Below are positions 1 through 9,016 of a stretch of DNA of 64,000 bases, in pieces; the first letter of the stretch is position 1, and each line of letters opens with the position of its first letter. Under the pieces are notes generated by a model that worked only from the letters and a program-made list of their open reading frames with translations, had not been told where the DNA came from and made no database searches. Source of the stretch: Zopfochytrium polystomum (Eukaryota > Chytridiomycota > Chytridiomycetes > Chytridiales > Chytridiaceae); NCBI GenBank assembly GCA_025765615.1, contig JAIVFJ010000195.1:55211-119210 (forward strand). The letters run 5' to 3'. The position numbers and the translations under genes were made by a program.

Positions 1-417
1 CCATAGATACGCCAGAGTACGTTTTAATTTCTGCGATTTGAGTCGTCGGTCCAACTGAATTAGGGCCTTTTTATGTTTTCTGTTTTCCCATCAGTTTTTC
101 GCGGAACGTCTTGGTCTTCGACAAAATGCTTCTGCTGTCGAAGACGTCCTTGTTCGAACAAGTCGAAGACAGCCTTGGTCGTCGCTGTGTTAATTCCGGC
201 CTTCCGTTCCTTGTGCGGCGAAGGGGCCAGCCACATTGTCATGCTGACACTTTGCATTCGCTCCCCAACGAAAACGAAGACACAGCCACTGCGCCTTGCC
301 TGTCTTCGGCCAGGCGTGGCTTGGGCGGCAAGCATGCATGTTTCTTCATGCTCAGACGCACCGAGTGTAAGATGAAAGCGAAGACAGCCACGCCCTGCCT
401 GGTAGGACCAATGCAGG
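1..417. promoter_or_regulatory. Upstream region of first CVGD gene, rich in GAAGACAG motifs
   Basis: No gene is supported here; the small overlapping open frames have no recognisable content. The stretch carries several copies, in both orientations, of a GAAGACAG/CTGTCTTC motif (near 115, 160-175, 268, 299 and 378). The same core recurs upstream of the next family member (2298 and 2340) and near 63523 and 63547, upstream of the last gene of the window. A regulatory role is inference. Confidence 0.35.
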
Positions 418-424
418 TATAAAA
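418..424 (+). promoter_or_regulatory. TATA box
   Basis: TATAAAA lies 112 bases upstream of the preferred start at 536. An in-frame ATG at 425 touches this box and would lie upstream of any TATA-directed transcript start, so it is not the translation start. Confidence 0.6.
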
Positions 425-535
425 ATGACGAGATCGAATTGGGTTGTTGAACATTCACATCGCTTCCCCAAGTTCTTCTTTCAACCCTTTCCATCCCTCC
501 CGCAAAATCCTCATCAACAACAATCAGCTTGCAAA

Positions 536-1675
536 ATGGCCAGAGTTTCATCGCTCATCACTGCATTCGCTGCCGCCGCCGGTCTCATGATTGCCACCCC
601 GACCCTCGCTGCGTATCCTCAGGTTGATGGCACCTTCTCCATCAGTGTCACCAACCAACCAGCGTCCAACCAATACTGCGTCGGCGATTCCATCTCCTTC
701 TCGCTGGACCTCTCCAACATCCCAACGACCAACCCGCAAAACAAGTCCGACGCCACCTTCGTCTCCGTCATGGTGATGGGACCGCCGCAAGGCTCGACCG
801 TTGACCCGACGGGCATCTCAAACACCCCGCGGGGCCTTGTCGTCGGAGCTCTCGGGTTCACTCCTATCTCTTCGTTCTCCGGGTCTGCTACCTACGTCGT
901 CGAGGACAAGTTCAAGGGCTTCACGCGCCTCTTCCTTCGCGCGATCGTGTTCTACGAAAGCCAGAGCTCCCTGTTCGAGTCGTTCCAGACTGCGGCTTCC
1001 ACGCAGACGTCCTTTTCGATCGCGTCAAGCTGCAACGCACCTCCAACACCCCAGCAAGTCGAAGGCAGCTTCACGATCAGCGTCACCAACCAGCCTGCGA
1101 ACAACCAGTACTGCGTCGGCGACTCGGTCGCCTTCTCTCTCGACCTGTCCAACATCCCCAAGGTCAACCCAAAGAACAGTTCAGACGCCACCTACCTCTC
1201 CGTTATGATCATGGGCCCGCCTCAAGACCCCTCTGTCGACCCTTCAGGCATCTCCAAGACGCCCCGCGGCCTCGTCGTCGGCGCGCTCGGCAACACTCTA
1301 GTCTCGACGTTCTCCGGATCGGCCACCTACGTCGTCGAAAGCAAGCTCAAGGGCTTCACCGGCCTCTTCCTTCGCGCCATCGTCTTTTACGAAAGCCAGA
1401 GCTGGCTGTTCGAGGCGTTCCAGACCTCGGCCTCGGCGCAGACGATCTTCGCCATCGCCCCGGACTGCGGATCGACATACTTGCCGTCGTCGTCGGTGTC
1501 TCCCACTGGAACTCTGTCGCCGTCATATTCTCCGACTGGTTACTACGGTGGATCGAGCTCGTCGCTGAACTCTACGTCGTCCATCTTGTACAGCGGCGCT
1601 TTGGACGGCGCGTCGGCATCTCGTGCAGCCCTTGTGGGCATTGCTGTGATTCCTGTCCTCATGCTCTTTGCATGA
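536..1675 (+). CDS. Secreted GPI-type surface protein with two CVGD modules
   Basis: The 379-residue product opens with a signal peptide (MARVSSLITAFAAAAGLMIA, cleavage near LAA). Two tandem modules of about 140 residues follow. Each runs FxIxVTNQPAxNQYCVGDS, an NPxNxSDAT segment, MGPPQ..VDPxGIS.TPRGLVVGALG, and KGFTxLFLRAIVFYESQ, and ends in FxIA..C. Each module has two cysteines, one in YCVGD and one just after the final strand, so one disulfide per module is likely. A Ser/Thr/Pro-rich stalk and a hydrophobic C terminus (ALVGIAVIPVLMLFA) suggest GPI anchoring. The start at 536 is chosen because an upstream in-frame ATG overlaps the TATA box. A polyadenylation-type AATAAA lies near 1842. I do not recognise a named family; the strand layout recalls Kre9/Knh1-type cell-wall modules (inference). 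It is the only family member here with a duplicated module. Confidence 0.85.
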   Translation: MARVSSLITAFAAAAGLMIATPTLAAYPQVDGTFSISVTNQPASNQYCVGDSISFSLDLSNIPTTNPQNKSDATFVSVMVMGPPQGSTVDPTGISNTPRGLVVGALGFTPISSFSGSATYVVEDKFKGFTRLFLRAIVFYESQSSLFESFQTAASTQTSFSIASSCNAPPTPQQVEGSFTISVTNQPANNQYCVGDSVAFSLDLSNIPKVNPKNSSDATYLSVMIMGPPQDPSVDPSGISKTPRGLVVGALGNTLVSTFSGSATYVVESKLKGFTGLFLRAIVFYESQSWLFEAFQTSASAQTIFAIAPDCGSTYLPSSSVSPTGTLSPSYSPTGYYGGSSSSLNSTSSILYSGALDGASASRAALVGIAVIPVLMLFA

Positions 1676-2409
1676 GTTCTGGATCATTCGAGTTTGATTT
1701 TAATTTCTTGGGCCGATTTCGACTATTTTGCTTTGCTTGCCTTTTTCTTATATTGGGGTGCCCCGTCCGAAGTTTCCATAGATCTCTTGACAGTTTTTGA
1801 AAGCCAATCACACATTCGTCACACTTAAAACATCCGTTCCAATAAAACCACTTACAGTTCGTCTCGTCACAGCTTTTTGTTTCCGCTAACCTCGTCGAGG
1901 CTTGACTTGGGCAAACAAATGCGGTGCTAATTTCGCCAGATCAACAACAACAATAAAACCACAACAAGATTTTCAGTTTTTTTTCTTTTGGGCCGCTTGC
2001 ATGAACACTGCTTTCCAATCAGAAGGCTAGTTGCATTCACCGCGTGGAACAGATGCTAGACCTTCAATGAGAGCTCCAAAAGTCCGACAAAGTAGACAAA
2101 CTGTTGGCGCATGGTCGGTCGTAAGAGTCACGAATCATGTTAAGAAGGCATTAGGGGTAGCACGGGGCTGTGCGAGGATATCTTGCCGCCGAGAATAAGG
2201 GAGCTGCTGTTCCCCACGAAAGTGGAAGCCACTGCCGGAGAAAAATCTGCAAACTTTTTTTTTTCCAAATGCAATTCCGAAATGAAAATGGGAATCGACT
2301 GTCTTCGACGCAGCTTGCGTTAGAAATTCTTTTCTCGACGAAGACAGTCGCGAGGTGGCGATGCGAGGCTGGCTTCAATGACATCCATTTTGTGAGCAAC
2401 ACATGCATG
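1676..2409. other. Intergenic region between the first two CVGD genes
   Basis: About 730 bases holding the 3' flank of the first gene (AATAAA near 1842) and the promoter of the second. An inverted pair of CTGTCTTCG-type motifs sits at about 2299 and 2336. No coding potential is supported. Confidence 0.5.
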
Positions 2410-2416
2410 TATAAAA
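2410..2416 (+). promoter_or_regulatory. TATA box
   Basis: TATAAAA lies 84 bases upstream of the start codon at 2494, a spacing similar to that of the paralogue at 536. Confidence 0.55.
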
Positions 2417-2493
2417 CGGTGCATTCCCCCACGTAGAAAATGGGTAAACAAGAAGAATCAACTTGTAATTCAAGACCCTAAGCTTCGCTCAAG

Positions 2494-3162
2494 ATGACCA
2501 AAATCTCCTCTCTCCTCGCCGCCTTTGTCGCTGTCGCCAGCCTCGCCGTCACCCCATCCCTCGCCGCCTACCCCCAAGTCGACGGCAACTTCACCATCAC
2601 CGTCACCAACCAGCCCGCGTCCAACCAGTACTGCGTCGGCGACTCCATCGCCTTCGCGCTGGACCTCGGAAACATCCCGAAATCCAACCCTCAAAACAAG
2701 TCTGACGCCACCTACGTCTCGGTACTAGTAATGGGCCCCGCGCAAGACCCCGCGGTCGACCCGGCCGGCCTCTCCAAGACTCCGCGAGGCCTGGTCCTCG
2801 GCGCCCTCGGCTTCACGCCCGTCTCGACGTTCGCCGGGTCGGCCACGTACACAGTCGACAAGCGGCTGAAGGGGTTTACCGGCCTGTTCTTGCGCGCCAT
2901 CGTGTCGTACGAGAGTCAGTTTGCGCTGTTCGAGTCGTTCCAAACCGCGGCGGCGACCAAAGTGCCGTTTTCCGTTGCGCTCGACTGCGCGCCGGCTGGC
3001 TCGAGCTCGGCCACGTCATACGGCGGAGCTACTACTAGGACGGCGCAGAATGGGACTTCGTCGATTCTCTACAGCGCTGCGGTTGGCGGTGTCGCTCCGG
3101 CTTCTCGCAGCGCCGTTGTTGCGGCTGCTGCTGCCGTCCCTCTGTTGATGCTTTTCGCTTGA
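2494..3162 (+). CDS. Secreted GPI-type surface protein, single CVGD module
   Basis: The 222-residue product has a signal peptide ending near SLAA, then one module (NQPASNQYCVGDSIAFALDL, NPQNKSDATYVSV, MGPAQDPAVDPAGLSKTPRG, KGFTGLFLRAIVSYESQ, FSVALDC). A short Ser/Thr linker and a hydrophobic tail (VVAAAAAVPLLMLFA) typical of GPI-anchor signals follow. It is closest to the modules of the gene at 536, both starting AYPQVDG, which points to recent tandem duplication. It is presumably displayed on the cell surface; its ligand or function is unknown. An AATAAA at 3242 could serve polyadenylation. Confidence 0.85.
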   Translation: MTKISSLLAAFVAVASLAVTPSLAAYPQVDGNFTITVTNQPASNQYCVGDSIAFALDLGNIPKSNPQNKSDATYVSVLVMGPAQDPAVDPAGLSKTPRGLVLGALGFTPVSTFAGSATYTVDKRLKGFTGLFLRAIVSYESQFALFESFQTAAATKVPFSVALDCAPAGSSSATSYGGATTRTAQNGTSSILYSAAVGGVAPASRSAVVAAAAAVPLLMLFA

Positions 3163-3423
3163 AATTTGGTGTTTTTGCTTAGGGAAATGAAACATCGGCG
3201 TTTCTATGGGAGGAATTGATGTTTCGCTTGTTCGCTTTGCCAATAAAGGCACTGTCAAATGCTTCTCCCCTTCGTGTGGCTGAGGTCCAGGTCCGCTCGG
3301 CCGAGTTTCCATGCGCGGACAAAACCCAAAAAAAAAGCTTGTCTTTCGAGAGGAACCCACATTTGCGGAACCGACCTGACGGTGAGCGAACAACAGTCAG
3401 AGAAAGGAAGAACAAAATAAGAA

Positions 3424-3427
<4 letters not shown>

Positions 3428-3454
<27 letters not shown>

Positions 3455-3481
3455 TGTGTGTGTGTGTGTGTGAGTGAGTGA

Positions 3482-3522
<41 letters not shown>
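3428..3522. repeat. (GA)n-(GT)n compound microsatellite
   Basis: A run of GA dinucleotides passes directly into two GT runs, ending about 70 bases before the start codon at 3594. It may form part of that gene's promoter or 5' leader. Confidence 0.9.
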
Positions 3523-3525
<3 letters not shown>

Positions 3526-3593
3526 GTGAGTGTGTGGAGAGAGGACAAACGCTAGGTGCTGCCTTCCGCAAGAACGAAGGAAAACACAACACA

Positions 3594-4412
3594 ATGTTCC
3601 GCTCTCTCGTTGCAACAGCCGCAGCCGTCGCCTTCACGGCCCTCACCACCTTCCCCGCCGCAGCCCAACCCGCTCCTCCTATCGTCCCAGGCATCTTCAC
3701 CATCCAACTCACAAACCTCCCCACATCCAGCGAGTACTGCGTCGGCGACGCCATCGCTTTCACCCTCTCCCTCGTCCAAGTCCCCGCGACCAACCCCGCA
3801 AATGCCTCCGACCCGACCCTGATCTACTTCGAGATCATTGGCCCGCAGCAGGACCCCTTCACCGACCCTACCGGTATATCCAAAGGCTTCCGAGGCCTGG
3901 CGCTCCCCGTGAGCGACCCGGCGCCCGTCGTGTCTTTCGCCACCGCCGCGTCCGTCGCGGTTCCAGACGTGGTCGCCGGGTTCACGGCGTTGGCGCTGCG
4001 TGCGGTGCTCGCGTTTCAGAGCACGATCGATCAGCCGAGTTTCCGGCAGGCGGTTGCGGTGGCGGCGGGGGTGTTCTCGATCGCAAAGGTTTGCGTTCGA
4101 GACGGCGGTGGTGGTGGAGGTGGTGGAGGGTCGAGCGGCTCCGTCTCGGTCTCTGCTTCCTCTTTTGGGTCGGCCTCCGCGTCGGCTTCGGCATTCGGAT
4201 CTGGGTCGGGAGGCGCGACTAGTGGGGCTGCGTCGACCACGGTTGGGGCGACCACTCTTTCGACGGCGGTGACGTCCTCACCGGGCGCGGTTGGGACGTC
4301 GTCGTCCGTTTCCAACATGAAGAGCAATGCATCGATGTTGTCGTCGCCGCTACGAGCGGCCGCGGCGTGCATCGTTTCCGTGGTTGCGGTATGGGCTGTG
4401 GCCTGGGTCTGA
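3594..4412 (+). CDS. Secreted GPI-type surface protein, divergent CVGD module
   Basis: The product has 272 residues. The start at 3594 (MFRSLVATAAAVAF) begins a clean signal peptide ending AAAQ; the longer open frame would translate the GT microsatellite and is rejected. The module is the most divergent of the left cluster: LTNLPTSSEYCVGDAIAFTL, NPANASDPTLIYFEIIGPQQ, DPTGISKGFRG, GFTALALRAVLAFQS, FSIAKVC. A polyglycine stretch, a long Ser/Ala/Gly stalk and a hydrophobic C-terminal helix (AAAACIVSVVAVWAVAWV) follow. The Gly-rich hinge is unique among the paralogues. Its role is unknown; it is likely cell-surface. Confidence 0.82.
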   Translation: MFRSLVATAAAVAFTALTTFPAAAQPAPPIVPGIFTIQLTNLPTSSEYCVGDAIAFTLSLVQVPATNPANASDPTLIYFEIIGPQQDPFTDPTGISKGFRGLALPVSDPAPVVSFATAASVAVPDVVAGFTALALRAVLAFQSTIDQPSFRQAVAVAAGVFSIAKVCVRDGGGGGGGGGSSGSVSVSASSFGSASASASAFGSGSGGATSGAASTTVGATTLSTAVTSSPGAVGTSSSVSNMKSNASMLSSPLRAAAACIVSVVAVWAVAWV

Positions 4413-4810
4413 CTCTTTCTTCTGGTCGTGTTGCATATGAGTCTGATGTCGCTCCAAAGCAGGGTAGTGTGTGTCATAGGAATATAAGTTTGCCAATCAT
4501 TTTAGTTGTCAAGGACTTCATAAGCAGTGAAATGGAAGGAAATAATGGGTGTAAGCGGGGGGACTGTGCGGAAAGCGCTGTTGTATATTTAAGAATAGTT
4601 GCGGGAGAGTTCGATCGCGTGAGTTGTGGGTTCAAGCGGGGAAACGCCTCGGACCTCCGGGCTTGCATATGGAAGCGTCCATGCAGCTTCTATTTTTGGA
4701 TTGTTTGGAAGGGCGGCACCCGAGAGAAAACCACACAAACACACTGGCTCAGCAGCGCCGCTAAATCGTTCTTGGCCGCAATTTCTCCACCAAACAACCA
4801 CCAAACATCC

Positions 4811-5593
4811 ATGATGGCGCTTCGCCGCTCACACCACCACACCCTCAACGCAGCAGCCGCCGCCGGCGCGGTTGGCAGCAGCTTTGCTATCACCGTCTTC
4901 GCCGTGATCGCCGTGCTGGTGGTCGCTCTTCTCTCTTCGTGCTCAGTAGCAATGGCCCAACTCACCCAAGTGCAAGGCAACTTCACCGTCACCGTCACAA
5001 ACCAGCCGGCCTCGAACCAGTTCTGCGTGGGCGACTCGATCTCGTACGCCCTGGACCTCGCGCAGATCCCCGCCGCCAACCCGGCGAACCAGTCGGACGC
5101 GACGTACCTGTACGCCTTCCTGTTTGGACCGCCGCAGAACGCCTCGGTCGACCCGACGGGCATCTCAAAGACGCCGCGCGGACTCCGGCTCAGCATGCTG
5201 CAGCCGACTCCGCTGTCCGGGTTCGCCGGCGCCGCTACGTTCGTCGTGCCCGAGTCGGTCAGGGGTTTCGTCGGGCTGAGCGTCAGGGCCATCCTTTCGT
5301 TTCAGAGCGGCCTGGCGTCGCCCGAACAGCTGCAGTCGTCGGCGGGCTCGAGTCCGCAGTTTTCAATCGCGGTGGCGTGCGCAACTGGATCGGCGTCCGG
5401 CTCGGCGTCGACCGGATCTGCCACAACAACGAAGGCGGGTTCGAGCGGCACAGCATCATCAACGACGGCGTCGACGACGACCGGTTCGGTCAGCCTGAAG
5501 AGCGGCGCTTTGGCGGCGACGGGGTGGTCGTTGGTATCGGTGTTGGCTGCAGCCGGCAGCCTCTTTCTCCATCAGCATACAATCCTGATGTGA
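4811..5593 (+). CDS. Secreted GPI-type surface protein, CVGD module
   Basis: The product has 260 residues. The start is the MMALRR pair at 4811/4814; about 30 residues precede a strongly hydrophobic signal segment (FAVIAVLVVALLSS) ending AMAQ. The module shows NQPASNQFCVGDSISYALDL, NPANQSDATYLYAFLFGPPQ, VDPTGISKTPRGLRL, VRGFVGLSVRAILSFQS and FSIAVAC. A Ser/Thr-rich stalk and a hydrophobic tail follow, though the tail ends LFLHQHTILM, less typical of a GPI signal. The frame upstream to 4367 overlaps the previous gene and is not believed. A TATATTTAAG sequence near 4584 is a weak promoter candidate. Confidence 0.8.
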   Translation: MMALRRSHHHTLNAAAAAGAVGSSFAITVFAVIAVLVVALLSSCSVAMAQLTQVQGNFTVTVTNQPASNQFCVGDSISYALDLAQIPAANPANQSDATYLYAFLFGPPQNASVDPTGISKTPRGLRLSMLQPTPLSGFAGAATFVVPESVRGFVGLSVRAILSFQSGLASPEQLQSSAGSSPQFSIAVACATGSASGSASTGSATTTKAGSSGTASSTTASTTTGSVSLKSGALAATGWSLVSVLAAAGSLFLHQHTILM

Positions 5594-5908
5594 GGTACAA
5601 TGTTTCAAGTTATTTAGCCTTGGCTGCGTTTGGATGCCGAGACAATACATCTACCGTCTTTGGTCCTTCCTTCCTTCGTTTGCGCGATGATCACACACCA
5701 AACATCGTTCCCGTTCTTCGGCAGAAGAAGTCCGGCCGCGCTTCGGGTCGTGGCTGCAATCTCCCTCTAATGCGTCTACAATGCGTGGAGGCGCTCAGCC
5801 GCAGCCGCGGACAAGCCACAAACAGCCGCCACGCTTGTGGCTGAATCTCCTCCGTCTGCCTCTGTCTCCCGCTCTGTCTGCCTCCTTTCTTTCCGACGCA
5901 TTTCGTGT

Positions 5909-5920
5909 CACACCCACACA

Positions 5921-5973
<53 letters not shown>

Positions 5974-6004
5974 ACACACACCCACACACACACACACACA
6001 CACA
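5909..6004. repeat. (CA)n microsatellite
   Basis: About 95 bases of CA dinucleotides with occasional CCCA interruptions, lying 37 bases upstream of the TATA box of the next gene. Confidence 0.9.
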
Positions 6005-6040
6005 AACGCTTCTCATCTCCAAAAGAAAGGCAAGTCCGTA

Positions 6041-6046
6041 TATAAA
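6041..6046 (+). promoter_or_regulatory. TATA box
   Basis: TATAAA lies 135 bases upstream of the start at 6176 and just downstream of the CA microsatellite. Confidence 0.5.
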
Positions 6047-6175
6047 GAACCGCCCTTCGCCTGCTCTTCCTTCCCCCCCAAACCCATCCTCCTTCTCAAA
6101 GACCAGGCCTCGTTCCGTCTAGCCGACCCCTCCAAAAAAAAGAAGACCTTCCATCACTTACTCCACAAAGCAGCC

Positions 6176-6871
6176 ATGGTCAAGACCAGCAACCACCCTC
6201 TCCTCCTCTCTGCCCTCGCAATAATCGCCGCCCTCGCATTCGCCCCTCTCCTCGCCGCCGCCCAACGGCCCATCGTCACCGGCAACTTCTCCATCACCGT
6301 CACAAACCAGCCTGCCTCCAACCAGTACTGCGTCGGCGACTCGATCGCCTACTCGCTCGACCTCTCCAAGCTCCCCGCGGCGAACCCGCAGAACCAGTCC
6401 GACCCGACCTACCTCTACGTCCTGCTCTTTGGCCCGCCACAGGACGCGTCCGTCGACCCCTCCGGCATCTCAAGGACCCCGCGCGGTCTGAGCCTCAGCG
6501 CCCTCGCCCAGACCCCGATCTCGTCGTTCAAGGGCATGGCGACATACGTCGTCCCGGACAACGTCAAAGGGTTCGTCGGGCTGTTCCTCCGCGCCGTCGT
6601 CGCGTACCAGAGCACACTCTTTGCGCCTGAGGCCCTCCAGGCGTCGGCAAACTCGAGCCCTGCTTTTTCCATCGCCACGTCTTGCAACGCAACTTCGTCG
6701 TCGTCGTCGCCGTCGTCGACCGCCGTCACCGCCTCGTCGTCGGCCAAGGTCGTGTCGTCCACCTCCACGTCGTCTACCAACCTTGTCAGTGGTGCTGCTG
6801 GCTCGTACTCGGCGCCGCCTGCGGCTGTCTACGCTCTGGCTGCCGTCCCTGTCTTAATGTTTTTTGCTTGA
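6176..6871 (+). CDS. Secreted GPI-type surface protein, CVGD module
   Basis: The 231-residue product has a signal peptide ending LLAAAQ, then the canonical module: TNQPASNQYCVGDSIAYSL, NPQNQSDPTYLYVLLFGPPQ, VDPSGISRTPRGLSL, VKGFVGLFLRAVVAYQST and FSIATSC. A short Ser/Thr stretch and a hydrophobic tail (AVYALAAVPVLMFFA) look like a GPI signal. The start is the first ATG after the TATA box that yields a signal peptide; the longer frame upstream reads through the microsatellite. It completes a head-to-tail array of five paralogues on one strand, consistent with serial tandem duplication. Confidence 0.85.
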   Translation: MVKTSNHPLLLSALAIIAALAFAPLLAAAQRPIVTGNFSITVTNQPASNQYCVGDSIAYSLDLSKLPAANPQNQSDPTYLYVLLFGPPQDASVDPSGISRTPRGLSLSALAQTPISSFKGMATYVVPDNVKGFVGLFLRAVVAYQSTLFAPEALQASANSSPAFSIATSCNATSSSSSPSSTAVTASSSAKVVSSTSTSSTNLVSGAAGSYSAPPAAVYALAAVPVLMFFA

Positions 6872-7267
6872 AACTCCCGACCAAGGATGTGGAGTCGCTT
6901 GTTGCGTGGTTATTGATTTATGTTATTGTTTTCGTTCCGACCTTACTTTTTATCCACCACTCCAACGAGACGCTTCCTTTCCTCGTTCAATCTTCACGTT
7001 AGAGTTTACATATGGCCAGTGTGAACCCATCATCAATATATGACTTATAGCATCTTCTCACCAGCCACCTGCTCTTCGTGTGTTCATGTATTTTGAGTTT
7101 TTAGTTGCGCATTGCTCGTGAGTTTCGGCATGCAAGTTGAAGAAGAAGACCGAGCAAATAAAAAGGAATGGCACTTCAAAGCGAGGGGTGGAAGGAAAGC
7201 AAGGCTGCTGCTGCTGTGACACCAACAGAAGAAAGGAAAAATGATAAGCGAGCCACGAAGCCGAAGA
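6872..7267. other. Convergent intergenic spacer
   Basis: AT-richer spacer between the 3' ends of the fifth CVGD gene and the minus-strand orphan gene. AATAAA-like sequence occurs near 7157. No gene is supported. Confidence 0.5.
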
Positions 7268-8497
7268 TCAAAAAGTGCTTTGCATCTTGCCCTTCGAGAC
7301 GGCGCCAGACCGTCCGCCTTGTGTGCCAGAGGCTCCAGTCGCAGAGCGGCGTGGGCGCATCGTCGCCGTCGTCGTCTGCGGCTGCATCATCTGCTGCTCC
7401 TCCTGCGCTTGCTGCGGCGGGTGCATTCCGCCCGTGTGCCCGCTCATCCGACAGAGCCGCTGTCCGGCGTCGGGAGCCATGAGCTTGCGAGCCACCTTCA
7501 TCAGCCGCCTGTCGCGCTCGTGGTCCTAGCGGTAAGCGTGAGTGCTTCATCAGATACGAATCCCGTGCAACCAAAACCCCACCCCCTCCCTCCTCTTTAC
7601 CTCAGCCTCCTCCGTCTCATCCTGCTGCCTGAAGCAATTCCTCCTCCCCTTGCTCAAGTTCCGCACGATCTCGTCCGCCTTCCTGTTCGTTTGCTTGTCC
7701 TCCAGTATCTCCAATATCACGTCGTCGACCGCCGCGTCCAGCAACACGTCCTCGCACAGCAGCGCGTGGATCTCCCGCTTGGACACCCTCTCCCCGCCCG
7801 CCAGGGCGTCGCATATGTCGTGCACGTTGCGGTTGGTCCGACGGTCCTTGATCAGCGCCTCCATGAGGGAGATCTGCAGCTCGTCGCGCTCGCGGTCGAT
7901 CGTGAGGTCGCGGAGGATCTCGGAGAGCTCGGAGTCGGCGTCGGCGGTGGGGGTGCTGGTGGCGGCGGGGGTGGGCTGCTGAGCGGGCTGATGGAGGAGG
8001 CTGCCGCCACCGCCGCTTGTGGAGAGTCGAATGGGGCGACGTGGCTGGGATGTCGACGTCGCAGGCGCCCTGCGCGTGCTGATGCTGCTGCTGCGGCCGC
8101 CCCCGCCTCCGCGGACGGGTATCGACTGCTCGGCCTCGCCGAGGTCCTCCTCGCTTTCAAGCAGGTCGCCCGTGTTTTGTGTGCTACCGCCGTACTCGCC
8201 ACGGCGAGTTGTCGGCTGGATCATCGTGGGGGCGGTCATGGTGCGCCGCGTCCTCATCGGCGTCGTCGTCGCAGGCACCGAGTGCTGCTGCTGCACCCCG
8301 CCGGTTGGGCCGCCTTGGATCAGTTCCGTCTCGCTGTCGGTAAAGTCGTCCTCGGCGACGGGGGCGGGCTGCTCGCGGCTGATGATGCGGCTGGGGCGCT
8401 ATGATGGGGTTCAAGAGCGTAAGCGATGGAGGTTGTCGTTCAGTTCGTGCGGCATTTGCACACAGGAGAAAGAAATAGTTACCTGGCGAGTGGACAT
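7268..8497 (-). CDS. Orphan three-exon protein, 356 residues
   Basis: Exons on the minus strand are 8483-8497, 7601-8398 and 7268-7525. Introns of 84 and 75 nt have GTAACT and GTAAAG donors and AG acceptors, and phase 0 holds throughout. The tiny first exon encodes MSTRQ; unspliced, the frame meets a stop at the acceptor. The N-terminal half is low-complexity and Gly/Ser/Arg-rich with acidic patches (VAEDDFTDSETEL). Residues ~150-270 are charged and probably helical (DLTIDRERDELQISLMEALI, NRNVHDICDALAGGERVSKR, VDDVILEILEDKQTNRKADE). The C-terminal exon is Gln/Met-rich. I recognise no domain. A TATATAAAAG box lies at 8601-8610. Confidence 0.7.
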
Positions 8498-8600
8498 CGT
8501 CGAGTAGCGTTTCTGATTGAAAGGTTGGTTTGGTGAAGTAAGTCTTCTTTTGTTTGTTGGGTGCGTGGATGTGCAGTTGGCGTACAGGAGAAGAGGACTG

Positions 8601-8610
8601 CTTTTATATA
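8601..8610 (-). promoter_or_regulatory. TATA box of the orphan gene
   Basis: On the minus strand this reads TATATAAAAG, about 105 bases upstream of the start codon at 8497. Confidence 0.5.
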
Positions 8611-9016
8611 CTCCTTCATAGCGACGGACGCGCTCGAATGCGAGAAGGAGAAGATCGGTTTGCGAACCGAAAGGGCCCTTGCTGAAAGTGCTGCTCAGGT
8701 GACTCGAGTGGGCAAAATAAGGGTCTCGTGCGTGCTTGCGGTTGGTGGCGTCTTCTCACGCTGGAAGGAAGAAATCACTTTGAGCGCTGAAAGAGCTTTG
8801 GATTGCAAGCCAGACTTCGACTGGGTTTTCGGAGGAAAGCGTGTCCCGAAAAAGCAAAACGAAATCAATACACTGATAATCCTGACCGTTTGCCTTTATT
8901 TATATCACTCCAGAACAGATAGAGATCTCTCTCTGCTCACTGTAGATTCCAGCCGCTAGCTGGACTGCAGCTGGATTCGATTGGATGGGATGTGGTTGTG
9001 TTGGGTGACAAAAGCC
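8611..9016. other. Intergenic spacer
   Basis: Spacer between the orphan gene promoter and the 3' end of the ABC transporter. No repeated element or coding segment that I can support. Confidence 0.4.

Noticed and set aside
425..535. In-frame N-terminal extension of the first CVGD gene
   Set aside because: The ATG at 425 overlaps the TATA box and the extension would bury the signal peptide; 536 is preferred.
3474..3593. N-terminal extension rich in Cys-Val repeats
   Set aside because: It is a translation of the GT microsatellite; the signal peptide begins at 3594.
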